DNA of 64,000 nt. Origin: Thecaphora thlaspeos (lineage: Eukaryota; Basidiomycota; Ustilaginomycetes; Urocystidales; Glomosporiaceae). Every line of letters starts with the position of its first letter. Within the stretch, counting starts at the first letter, position 1. The position numbers were made by a program, and so were the translations under genes. Below are positions 1 through 11,100 of the stretch, piece after piece. The stretch covers positions 310,001 through 374,000 of the forward strand of contig UWYS01000002.1 in the NCBI GenBank assembly GCA_900291925.1, read 5' to 3'. The notes beneath the pieces are model-generated. The model made no database searches. It was given only the letters and a program-made list of their open reading frames with translations, and was not told the origin of the DNA.

Positions 1-1829
1 AGCGCCAGCAGCTGCAGAAGCCTGGCCAGCTCCTACACCAATCCGATGTCCGGTCCGCAGATGCAGACTTCGCCGAGCGCCAACGAGCTGAGCTTCGACC
101 ACGCTTCGAAGGAATCGGCTACCCCGACGTCGCAGTCGCGAGGCAGGTTTGCCGGCCTCTTCTCGCGCGTCAAGGGTACCCTGACGCCAGGTAGGACGCC
201 ACCGAGCGCGTCGCTCTCCAGCTTCAACTCGCCCGTCAGCACGAGCGTCATGACGCCGAGCCAGAGCGCAGATGCCAGCATCTCAGCCTCGGCCAAACCT
301 TCCCACACGGGCAAGTTTGAGAGTCCCGCCGCAATCGACAGTCCCATGCCCGGAGCGAATGGCCCGCCGACAGGCCTCGGCTTCCAATACGAGGCGGACG
401 AGGCAAAGAAGAAGCAGGAGCGCCTGCGCCGCCTACGAGCCAAATCACTCGCTTCGGGGCGGAAGAAGTCCAAGACGCCCGGCCTAGACAGCTCGGAGAA
501 TTTCGAGAAGTTCATCTCGACGATGCGACCGGGCGAGAAGATCTCGACGCTGGACGAAGATTGGCGACGCAAGCTCCTGACCGAGGCCGCCGACAGGAGT
601 TTCGGCAACCGGCCGAGCCCGACGACTGCATTCGCCCGTTCGCCTAGCTCTCAAGGCTTTGAGCCTCAGTCTCAGCCCCAGTCGCCCGCTGCGGAGACAC
701 CTCCGATGCCACTGTCGGCAGGCCAGACGCCTGAGTCAGGAGGGAGGACGCTGAGGAACCTCCTGCGAAAGAAGAAGACCAGCGAGAACCTCGACGAGCT
801 GATCCAGAGCTTCGTGGCGGCGCCCCCTAAGATGACGCACCTCGACGTGGCGGAAGAGGCGCCTCCACGACCTTCGATGTCGTCGACCCGCGGTTTCGAC
901 GTCACCAACATGGACGAGGGCCTGAGAGTACCTGGCAGCGTCGCCCCGCTGACCATCCGCAAGACGCTCAGTCCGGCACTGCTTAGCGAGAGGGTGGATG
1001 TCGATCGGGACAGCATTGCCGAGGCCGAGAGCGAGGACGGTAGATCGTCGCCGCCCCTTCTTGAGAGCCCAGATGAGTTCGCCGAGGTGCTCCAGTCTGC
1101 ACACAACTTGCCCAAAGCGGACGGAACTGAGGTCCTCGCCGAGCGCGATGGGATGGGCGACGGCGTTCAGGCCCCCTTGCGGCGCTTCATCGGCTGGCAC
1201 CCCTCAATCGATCGGCTCTCGCGCGTCGAGGAGGTGAGCCTCGGAGATTCGCTTTCGATCGACAGCGCCGACAGCTACGCCGCTAAGCTGTCGCTCTCGG
1301 TCCCAGTCAGCCCGCTCTCGCGCTCCTTTGGCGAGCACCGTCAGATCCGAAGAAGCATCAGCGGCACCCTGCATCCTCCCGCCGTCCCGCGGGCGCTGGA
1401 GCTGGGCGGCGCAGGCACCTATGAGTATGGCAAGCGCAGCATGGATGTCAGTCGCCCGCGCAACCTAGACCAGCTCGTCCTCGGGACATTCCAGCCGCAG
1501 CCCTTCCCTAGCGAGCCCTCGCCCATCCAGTCGCCGACGGTGCAGTTCAAAGACGCCAAGAGCCCCAGGAAAATGAGCTTTGGCGATAGCCTCTCTCCGG
1601 CATGGTCGAGGCCCTCTTTCAGCGTCCAGCGCAACACCCGCACCTCGTTCTCTCAGGACCGCGATCGTGCGCCGGTGGCCAGCCCCATCAGCCCGCCCAA
1701 GAATTACGGCTCCAAGTCGCCTGCTCTCGTCCAGGCGATGAAGAAGCTTCGCATATCCGGCAAGCGCAGCAAGTCGTTCAATAAGGGCATCGGCCCAGGC
1801 GATGTCATTATCCCCAACTTCGACGACTA

Positions 1830-1866
<37 letters not shown>

Positions 1867-2658
1867 GGCGGCGCCTTTGACGGCATTCGCCCTTCGATGA
1901 ACCTGGCTCGACCGAGCATGAGCGCCTCGCGACCCAGCATGAGCGCGTCGCGCCCGAGTATGAGCGGCGTCCGGCCCAGTGTCAGCCTAGAGCGTAAGAG
2001 CTTCGACACGTCGGGTGCCGGTGTGGGGCGCAGCAACCTCGCTTCCGCCGAGATGATGACCAAGCTTCTCCATGTCCACGCTAATGCTATGGTGGCAACG
2101 CCCATGACGGCCACCTTCCTTGGCGATGCCTCCGAGATGCCTGCTACGTCGTCGATTACCGGCGTCGAAGGCGGGATGGCTTCCGAGACGGACATCTCGG
2201 TGCACACCGCAGCCGAATACTCGGGCGACGACATGGTCGGCCTGGGCATCGGCGCGCTGGTCGATATGCCGAACGCTTCTCAGCCCAGCTTGTCGACGTC
2301 GACATCGAGCGGCGACCTTCGCGGCCTGAAGATTTCGGATGCCCAGGGCAACAACCTGCTCAAGACGCCCGACGCCTCCTCGCTCAACGGCGGCGCTGGC
2401 GGCTTCGTCTACATCCCCAAAACCCCGGAGCTGATGGCGTTCGAGGATATGTTGGGCAAGTTTGGACAGAAGGAAAGGGCGTTGCTAAAGGGCATCTCGG
2501 CTCGAGCCGGTACCACGCCGCATCAGACTCCCGGGCTGGGGCGGGGAGAGTGCCAGAAGGACCACGACTTTGGCGGCGACGTCAGCGGCGGGATGCCTGC
2601 GGCCAGCAGCGGCAGCGGCAGCACGAACAGTGTAGGGAAAAAGGCCGGAGAAGCTTGA
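1..2658 (+). CDS. Unrecognised low-complexity Ser/Pro-rich protein (5' end probably outside window)
   Basis: The frame is open from base 1; the first ATG is at 46 (870 residues) and the 15 codons before it are also open, so the gene probably starts outside the window. The protein is rich in Ser, Pro, Arg and Asp with no signal peptide or membrane segment. Visible parts are a basic stretch (KKKQERLRRLRAKSLASGRKK, about residues 121-141), an acidic run of 12 Asp (about 594-606), then four to five short RPSMSAS-type repeats (about 615-645). A better-conserved C-terminal piece reads FVYIPKTPELMAFEDMLGKF. Many SP/TP sites suggest a phosphorylated regulatory or cytoskeletal protein, but that is inference. 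I do not recognise the family. Confidence 0.75.
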
Positions 2659-2930
2659 CCGGACATACGCTCTCTTTTCAGAGTCTGCCGCACTTTCGCG
2701 ACCAAAAGCTCGTCCCTACTATCACCAGACCTTCCCTTGGCTCCCATCTCTTGCTAGATCAATGCTCGGTCCGCCTTTTAGTCGCGCGCGACCAAGTCAC
2801 ACATTCATTACTGCGTAGAAGGGGAAGAAGGAGATGTTGTACGATTACAGATCACCGGCGGCTTGCAAATCTCAAAGCTGCCTTCCCATGTATCCAGCTC
2901 GCCGCCTCAGGAGTTCAAGGCGATTCTGAC
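2659..2930. other. 3' flank of first gene up to LINE remnant
   Basis: No convincing coding signal. This stretch holds the 3' untranslated region of the first gene and, on the minus strand, probably the 3' end of the LINE remnant. I see no A-tract that would mark a target-primed insertion end. Confidence 0.4.
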
Positions 2931-5680
2931 TTGTCAGCGCCCTGCAGCCTCCTGGTCGACGCCGTCCGGGAAGCAGGCGTTCCGCTGCGCGCTTTCGAGC
3001 CAGTCACGGAGGCAACAGAGGTACTCGGCGCGCCTCTTCCCTCGATAGCCTCCGCCTTGGAGGATGCGCCTCAAGGCGCGACCCTCTTCGCTGGGCGCCC
3101 ACTTCCGCTGGTCCGGCGAAAGGGTACCGAGCAGCGCGGCACGTTGTGCAACGAGCCTCGGACAGTGTAGGAGCGAGTGTCGAGCCGAAGGCCGAGAGTG
3201 ACTGGTCGAGCAGCGGTTGCTGTCGTTCTCCGCTCGCTTTGGGCGCTCGAGGGGAATGCCCCGCGAGCGGAACAGGACCAGGAGCCGCGCGAGCTGGTCG
3301 GAGATGTCCTTGTACGTGTCACCGTTGGTCTCGGCGAAGCTCTGAGGAAGCAGTGAGTGGCCTTGGGCGACGCTGCGTCGCAGAATCTCGGTCTCGTGCC
3401 GGTGGACGAACGCGGTGGCGTCGAACCTCGCTCGTCTGAAGGTGGTGACCGCAGTCGCATCGAGTGACGGCTTGGTGGCGACACTATCGATATGAGCGCG
3501 CGCAGCCTGTTGCGCGGTTCGGTAGCCTTGGCTTTCCCCGAGAGGGAGCCACCAGAAGTGTACCTCGATCTTGTCCTGCCCTAGTCGCTCAACGAGCGCG
3601 CGGACACGCAAAACTACGACCTGGCCTGCACGCTGGTCGGCCGTCCAGCCGGAAGATAGGCGTTGCAGCGCGGCCTTGGAACTGCTGAATACGTCGATGC
3701 GCTTCCACCCGAACGGCTGCGAGCTGGCTGCATCAGTCGCCGCCGTCAGCCGCGGCTGCTTGGAAGGGCTACTAGCTGAATTGAGGTGGCTGAACGGCCA
3801 CGCGCGTTTGTTCTGCTGAGCACATGCAGGCCTCGATGACGTTGGCCTGGTTTGCGGCGGATGTCGTACGGTCGCTGCCTGCGTGTCGATCTCTTCGAGC
3901 GGCAACGGCGGCGGCGAGGACCGCGTCAAATCGATCGTCACCGGCGCGGCTGGAACGGCTGGATGGACTTTGTCAGTCTGGGGCCGAGGGGACTTGTCTG
4001 CCGATCTCCTTGAGTCCCTCGCAGCCACGCAGGAGGCTAGGCCGATGACGATCGCTTGTAGCTCGATGTCTAGATTTGTGGCCGCAGCTAGATCTAGCTG
4101 GCAAGTCTCTGTCCAGGTAGAGTCTGGCCACTGGGAAATGAACGCGGCCGCTGCAGCCGCCGCTGGACTCGCACATCTGCCGGATGATCGCTCGTTGGAG
4201 ACGTAAGCGGTGGTGTAGACGCTGACGTGGGGGCCACGCGATCGTTCCTCAAGGGTCGCCCCGTGACGTTTGGTCGCTCCCTCGGAGCCAATGTTGACCT
4301 CGAGACCGCTCCACAACCAAGGGGCGACAGTCGGCACCGCTATGTGCTCGAGGCAAGGGCCGACTGCGACCGCCATGGCCCTCAGAGGTCCTGGGAGGGG
4401 AAGGCAGCCTTGCGTCGGCGTCGTCCCATCCCTGATGAGGGTGGCGTCTGGACAGCGCACCCGATCGCTTTCCCCCATGCTTGCCAGAGTGCGCGAAGAC
4501 GACACTTTTCCCCCAGGAAAGAGGGCGCGAAGGAAGTCGGCGCTCGGGCTATCGCAGCTCATGGTACGGATGGCACTGTGGAGCGCGCGCTTCTTCTACC
4601 GCTGCTCAGTGCTCAGCCAGCCCAGCTCGAGGCATAGGGCGTGCAAAGGAGGCACGAACAAGTCATCCGGCTTGGAGCCAAAGACGAAGCGAAGGACCAT
4701 GGTGTCTGCCTGCTCCAGAAGGCTTCTCTCGGTCCGCTGCAGCGGAAGGAGGACGTCTGATGCGTCGTCGAGGATAGGCAAAAGGCCCGTGAGAGCGAGC
4801 CGTTTACGCACGTCCATGTCGACGCCCTCGACGTCCTTGAGCGCCTGCGCGAGAAGTCCCATGCATCGCATTACTTTCCTACAGGCGGCTTCGACATGTT
4901 CGCTGACGTTGAACTGCGCGTCTAACGCGACACCCATCAGGTTCAATTACCTGCTTGAGAGCACCTTTTCCCCAGTCTCAAGGGTCAAAGGTCTCTATGC
5001 GGACTGCGCAGTGTCGCTGCTGAACATGAATGCTGGACTGGGCGTCGTCAGCTGTTGAGCTTCGCGCCAGTGGAACAGCTGATCCAGCCAGCCCTGCAGA
5101 GAACGCCTGGCGACGGCGATGGACGCCCCTTTGGCTACAACAAAGACCTGATCGACATACGCCCCCTGAAGGATGATGCCCTCGACCGGCCGTGCAGAGC
5201 GGAAGAAGGCATCCATCCACAGCGTAGACAAGACAGCGGAGAGCGAGGAGCCTTGTGGGAAGCCCCTGGCGCCCAGCCCGAGAGCTGGAGAGCTGACGCC
5301 ATCGAGATTTAGGCAGAAGGTGTGTCCGAAGAGCCACGACCGCATCCACGATCCGAGGCCGACGAACTCACGCCTCTTGATCTCATCTCCGTGCCGCGCG
5401 TGGCTGATGCCTTGCAGCGCTCGACGCATGTCTACGACGGCGCAGGCAGTGACATTGTTGGCGCGCAGGGCGTTCCGGCCTTTCTCCAGCACCGTCCCCA
5501 CAGCGTGCGACGCGGACATGCCTGCCGTCGAGCCATAGTGGACCATCGGCGTGAGCCTGTCGCGGCTGAGGTATTGAAAGCGACACGTGACGATCGTGTC
5601 GACGACCGTAGCCGCGGTGGACGGTCGCCAAGAAAATTCGTACGCATCGTCGAGAGCCGTCTCCGCCGGAGCAGCCAATT
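2931..5680 (-). mobile_element. 5'-truncated, degenerate non-LTR (LINE) retrotransposon
   Basis: On the minus strand, pieces of a LINE ORF2 lie in order. 5678-4995 is the reverse-transcriptase core: the palm Asp in VVDMRRAL and motif GFPQGSSLSAVL are present, but the catalytic box reads YVDQ instead of xxDD. 4946-4596 is the RT thumb region. 4562-2934 is one open stretch of 542 codons with an RNase H-like domain (VFSSSKAALQRLSSG, then FWWLPLGESQGYRTAQQAARAH, resembling the WVPGHxGxxGNExAD signature) and a C-terminal HSLLHCPRLVAQRAALLG segment typical of the LINE zinc-knuckle end. No apurinic endonuclease domain is present, consistent with 5' truncation. Stops and frame changes at about 4980 and 4580 plus the altered box make it inactive. 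It resembles fungal Tad1/L1-type elements (family memory). Confidence 0.8.
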
Positions 5681-6918
5681 TTGGGGAAAAGACGACGTTC
5701 GACTGTCATGCTAGTGTAGCTGAGTCAGGCCTGCTTGTGCGTGTGTGCTTCTTGTTGTCAGTTGTTGTGACAGCAGTGCCCCAGCGGATGAGTGTAAAAG
5801 GCGAAAACAGAGCAGGGGCAAATATATGGCGTTGTGGGTACCGGAAAATTTGCCGCAGTCTTGACAAAGAAGGATGGTGCTGGTGAGCTCCCTGATAGGA
5901 GGGCGAGGAGGTTTACAGGCTTCTCGACACTCGAGAGAGAGAGAAGTTCGATATATTCGTACAGGCCTCGTCGCCCGGACGATGACCGTCGAGGTGGATT
6001 GAAGGGAACAAAGGGACTTTTCGGGCTGCGCCCTTTGGGCAAAGGGACGTCTTGGGTCAGGGGCAAAAGCCCAGAACAGCACATGAAAAGCGTCGAGTCT
6101 CAGATGAATTGGTATAGGCTATCTCTGGAGGGTCCGAGTGGCATAGGATGAGCTCTCAGACAGGTCTCTGGGAAGGAAGAGGAAAGAGAGGCGCAGCGGC
6201 CGGACCCGCTTGGACCGCGTGTGGGGGTGGAGCGCGGGAAAACGATGCAGGGCTACGCCGGCTCGTGGGTCTAGCAGGTAAGAAGCAGTACGGAGACAGG
6301 AAAGCATGACAACATTGATGACCGGCAGCGGTCATGTGCAGATCGAAGGACGAGGAGATGAGGTCCGTGACGGGGGAAGAGTACTTAGCGAAGCATGATC
6401 CTGAGGGGTCCGAGCTTGCAGTCCTGCTCACGTAGTAGTACTTGCTCCTGTCGCCTGTACGACCGTCAATTGGCCGAGTCCAAAGCGCATGCAAAGGACG
6501 CCTCGAGCCAAGCCAGGAAGATCAGCTAGAATTACCTGTCCTTGCGATGCTAGAGCAGTAGTAGTATAGGCCGCCAAACCTCGGCGTGATACCGCTGAGT
6601 TGTTCTTTAGACGAACAGAGCCATCTTCAGTAGCTCGGCCTCCTCGCCAGTCATTGATGGTCCGACGGAGAGAGTGTCCACGTACTTACAGGATGATGAT
6701 TGTGGGAAGCAGCTCGTTCCCTGCCGGACGACAGACAAGTAGGCTCGTGGTAGACGCCGTCATCAAAGCGCGGACGAGGGTATATTCGGCCACAGCACGG
6801 ACAAGCTGTGCTAGCAGAGTTGTCCGGTCGTTACAAGCACAAGCGGGGATCACGATTTGGCATGACAGTGACGCCAAATGGCTACCTCGAGACAGAAGAA
6901 TGCGGCGAAGCGGTCCCG
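5681..6918. other. Intergenic, no gene recognised
   Basis: Several minus-strand open stretches exist (for example 6082-5711 and 6494-6156), but their translations are Arg/Ser/Pro-rich with no family resemblance and no splice-supported extension. The right part is probably the 3' UTR of the OCA1-type gene. A short GA run lies at 5932-5942. Confidence 0.4.
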
Positions 6919-7415
6919 TCAACCAAAGACGAGCTCCTCATCGAATAGCTCGATGAACTGCCAATGCCAAGCCAAGAGACGAGGAGAGCCCAGGCGAGTT
7001 CAGCATGAGATTCGGATACGCGTTCACTCTAGCGCGCAGACGACTGGGTGTGACTCACCTGTTCATTCATGACGCGGACCTTGGGACCGGCATACCTTCT
7101 GTACTCCTCCAGGATGGCGCTGAGGTTCCATCGCTGGAGCTTGCGGAAGCAGCCAATGACGGTGCCCGTTCGATGCCTGCCGAGATTGCACATCACTAAG
7201 ACCGGATACGTTGCCGGCTGGACGAGGAGGTGGAGGGCTTGGAGAACGACTTCCTCGGTGATGGGATCCCACGCGTTCGTGCTGTAGAGGACGCCGAGGT
7301 GATGGAGCTGGATGTTTTGGTCGACGCAGAAATCGAGGCTGCCAGGGTGTAGCAAAGGAGTGGGAGTCAGAGACAGCGTCCTCGACGGCTCTTATTCAAC
7401 TCGCTGTCGCTGTCG

Positions 7416-7446
<31 letters not shown>

Positions 7447-7623
7447 TGTCGTCACCCTCCTGCTCATTGCCACTCACAAGCCAGGTTCCGGCTCTTCGGG
7501 GGCGAGCCATATGACGCTCTTCAGGCCGAGCTTTTCGAGAAAGGGAAAGTTGAGCTGGTCCGGCTGGCCTGATCGGTAAAAGGTTTCCTCGACCATGCCG
7601 TAGTTTGGCGGTGGGACCAGCAT
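6919..7623 (-). CDS. OCA1: OCA1/SIW14-type atypical dual-specificity (tyrosine) phosphatase
   Basis: Exons on the minus strand: 7623-7478, 7338-7059 and 6957-6919; 465 nt, 154 residues. Donors are GTGAGT and GTGAGTC and acceptors are CTGGCAG and TTGGCAG. The N-terminus MLVPPPNYGMVEETFYRSGQ and the run NFPFLEKLGLKSVIWLAPEE are the family entry motif. The active-site loop is CNLGRHRTGTVIGC (Cx5R), with the OCA1-like sequence rather than the KRGKHRTG form of SIW14. It ends ..EQFIELFDEELVFG. Family members are small plant/fungal PFA-DSP phosphatases that act on phosphotyrosine or inositol pyrophosphates and function in oxidant-induced cell-cycle arrest in yeast. The open frame continues upstream to 7902, so a longer N-terminus is possible. 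It is divergent from RAD2. Confidence 0.88.
7402..7456. repeat. GTC trinucleotide repeat in OCA1 intron 1
   Basis: About 17 near-perfect GTC/GTT units (7411-7456) lie wholly inside the first intron of the phosphatase gene, so length change would not alter the protein. Confidence 0.85.
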
Positions 7624-8188
7624 GACTGCGAGGTGTGGCGGGGGGGGGGAGAGGAGTCGTGCAGAGTGGTGGGTGAGCGACGAAGAAGCACGAGGATATG
7701 CAGCGTTGCCTGGAGAGGATGGGCGCGGCCTGCTTGACGCTTGGCCCGTGCTGCCTCCACTTGGTCCTTCCAATCTAGGCAGCGGCGGCGCCGTCGGCTC
7801 CGATGAGCTGGCGGCCAAGCGCTGGCGCGCCGCCTGCGCCTTCTCTCTCGACTGAGCTTCTCCCGACGGCGCGCAGCTGCCTTCTTTCTTCCTTGCTTCC
7901 AACCCACCTTCCTCTTCTCGTCAGCACCCTGGACCTCTCTGTACATCCCCCAACCTCACACGCACGTCTCGTCACCTCGCTCAAACCAACCTGCTGCACC
8001 CTCTCCATCCCGCCCAGCAGAGGAACCATGCGTATCCGACTGCCATCCTGCGGCTAGGTTCAACCTCCCCAGGTGGCGTCCGCTAGACTGCCAAGACTGC
8101 CAAGCTGCCGCCCACGTCCTTGTCGAATCGACTCCATTGTCTCTTGCAATCCCTTTGAGCTTCGCCGCCGCAACCTGCCTCGACCGCC
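7624..8188. promoter_or_regulatory. Bidirectional promoter region OCA1/RAD2
   Basis: The 565-bp gap between divergent starts at 7623 (-) and 8189 (+). It is pyrimidine-rich on the plus strand before RAD2 and has a run of nine G at 7639-7647. No TATA box or operator motif was recognised. Confidence 0.4.
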
Positions 8189-11100
8189 ATGGGCGTCCAG
8201 GGCCTCTGGCAGCTGCTGCAGCCGGTGGCGAGGCCGATCAAGCTAGAGACTCTCGAGGGCAAACGTCTCGCTATCGACTCGTCTATCTGGCTCTACCACT
8301 TCCAGATGGCCATGCGCGACAAGGAGGGCCGCACCCTCTCTAACGCACACATCCTCGGCTTCCTATGGAGAATCCTCAAACTCCTCTTTCACGGCATCCG
8401 ACCCGTCTTCGTCTTCGATGGCGGCGCCCCCGTCATGAAGAGCAGGACGCTCACAAACCGTAAAGCCAGGAAACAGGGCGCAAAGGAGTCCCACTCCCGC
8501 ACTGCAGAGAAGCTTCTCGCCGCTCAGCTTCGACACGCCGCCATCAAGCACGTCGCCGAGGGAAGGACTCAGCCATCCGACCAGACCGACGCCGCCGCCG
8601 GCCTCGACGACAACACCGTCTATTTTGACGACCTGCAACAGGCAAGACCCCAGGCCCTGACAAACAACGACCTGCAGGGATACGGCAGCCCTTCGCGCAC
8701 TCACGTGTCGTCGTCTCAAAACGCCAGCCGTAACGCAAGCCCAGACAAGTCCGGCTCGCCCTCAAAGGGGAGGAAGCCTGATTGGCACAGGGATCCCTAC
8801 GCACTGCCCGAGCTCGACCGCGACCTCAACGCCCTCAGCGCGCAGAACGGCAAGAAGGGCAAGCGGGCCGACTACCGCTTCGCTACAGAAGGAGAGCTCA
8901 GAGCTGTCATGAGCACCATCGCCCCCGAGGACCTCGACACCGAGTCGGAGCTCTTTCGAAGCTTGCCGCCCGAACTGCAGTACGAGCTGGTCGGCGACTT
9001 ACGCGCGCAGTCGCGTATGACGTCCTACAAGCGACTTCAGTCGATGCTCGCTACAGCTCCCACTCCGATCGACTTTTCCCGCGCCCAGATCGCGGGGCTC
9101 AGGACGCGGAACGACCTCACGCAAAAAGTCCTGACCGTCACAGACGAGATCGGCAGCGCCAACATCAAGGTCCCGCTCCGTGTTGCGGGCGAGCGGAACA
9201 AGGAGTATGTCCTCGTCCGCAATCTCGGCGCCGAGAGTGGCTTCGTGCTCGGCGTTCGCGATTCAGGCACCACCGTCGAGAAGGCGATCAACGTCGACGA
9301 AGACCACGAGAGGCTCGACACAACCGACGACGATCAGGACCAAACCGATCCCGAGGCGGAGCTCGAGATGGACGAGGTCGAGATCCCGCCGGTCGAAGCC
9401 TCCGATACATCGGCGGACCGAATCGATCCGGAGGTGGCAGCCCTGAGGAGCGAGGCCGACCCGGTCAGGCGGAAGGAAAAGGCGCTCGAGATCCTGCAGA
9501 TGCGAGCCAAGCAGCATGCTCGACAGGCTAGGAAAGAGGCCGGCTTGAATGTCGACGATTACGATGCCCGGCCACGCGCCGCCCGGAAGCTGAGCGAAAA
9601 GCCGCTCTTCATCCGAGACGCTGGCACGAGCGGTGTCGACGCGATCGATTTGGACGCCGACGATGATGACAAAGACGGCGGCGAGGACGGCTACGCCGGT
9701 GAGGGGAACGCGTGCGTTTTGGACGAGGAGCTGGCCGCGGACGAGGCCGAGAACTTGTCACGGGCGCTCAAAGAGTCGGAGCGTGATCGCTCTGCCGCTC
9801 CGCAACAACTCTGCGGTTTCGGCCTATCGAGCCGCAGAGGCGAGCCCATCTCGCTGCACACTGCGATGCGGGCCAGCAACGAGCCGAAACTCAACGATAC
9901 AATCGCGCCCCTGCCTGCCGAAAGGTCGGTCTCGCGAACGTCGCTGGCTTCTACCGAGGTGGCCGGGAAAGAACAGAGTCTGAATCCTGTCGGGCGCAAA
10001 GACGATGAGGACATCGAGTTTGAGGATGTCGACGTACCTGCTGTCGCCAACAGTTCGATGGCACGCCACGCGACAAGCGCTCCAGCACCTGTGCCCTCCC
10101 GCCCGCTCTCGTCTGACGGACAACGGGACGCCCAGGCCGCCGAGACTTTGCTACCAGCTGCCTCGCCCGAGTCGTCGAGGCTGGCGGCCGAATCTGACCG
10201 CATGAAGCAGCTCGCAGCGCTCGTCAACCGCGCGAAGCGAGGCCTGGACGCAGCTCCAGCGCCTCCTCGCAAGAGTCTCGCGGGGTCACTGCGCGCAGTT
10301 CGGCTATCTCCCTCTTCGAAGAAGGGCCAAACACTCATCGATCCTGGCACAACCCCGCCCAAATCACGGGCAACTGTCGACTCTCCCGATCGCGCCAAAA
10401 CCCAAAATCTGGTCAGCGGGCCGACGACGCCGATCGAACGCAAAGGCGCGATGGGTCCTCCGACACGATCGGCATCGCAGCAACGGCTGGGGATCAAAGC
10501 AAGCCCGTCCGGGCCTCCCGAGTCTCCTTCGCCTGCCGTTGCCAGAACCTCGAGCGATGACGGCAAGTCCGTGCTTGTTGGCGCACATGCAGTCAGCGCA
10601 AGTGCGGCGCTGCAACCTCGAACGACATCCTCGCCAAGACAAGCACCGCTGGCATCAACGACCGACCTCGCCGTAAGCGAGGCGCAAAGCTCTATCGCCG
10701 CGGGAGCGGGGATTGACGACGGAATCGAGGAAGCAGTCGAGGCGGCTCGTGGTGAGCCAAGCAATACGTCGGCCAGCTCGGAAAATGCCGATCTTGCTGC
10801 CGTCGGGAAAGGCAAGTCGCCGCTTGCAGCTCGGCACTCGAGCTCAGGCAAAGAACCTACGCCCTCTGCGGGGCCGCTCTCTCCAGGCGTCGGTCGACAA
10901 ACCGGACTAAGCAGCTCAACGGCAAAGGCAGCCGCCGGTATCGAGCCAATCGAGGTCGGATCGTCACCGCCCCCTATGGATCAGCTCGAGAGCACAGACC
11001 ACTCTCCGGAACGCAACCATCTCCCAACACCGCAGCCCATTGCGCTCGACAACGTACCCGCCGCAACTGCGGAGACCGCAGCGCCAGCCGAACCCATACG

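Noticed and set aside
5711..6084. Minus-strand frames beyond the LINE RT
   Set aside because: Considered as the LINE 5' part, but they show no endonuclease or RT motifs and no continuity with the RT frame.
9691..10851. 386-codon antisense frame within the RAD2 spacer
   Set aside because: Ser/Ala-rich mirror of the acidic spacer; no motif or splice structure.
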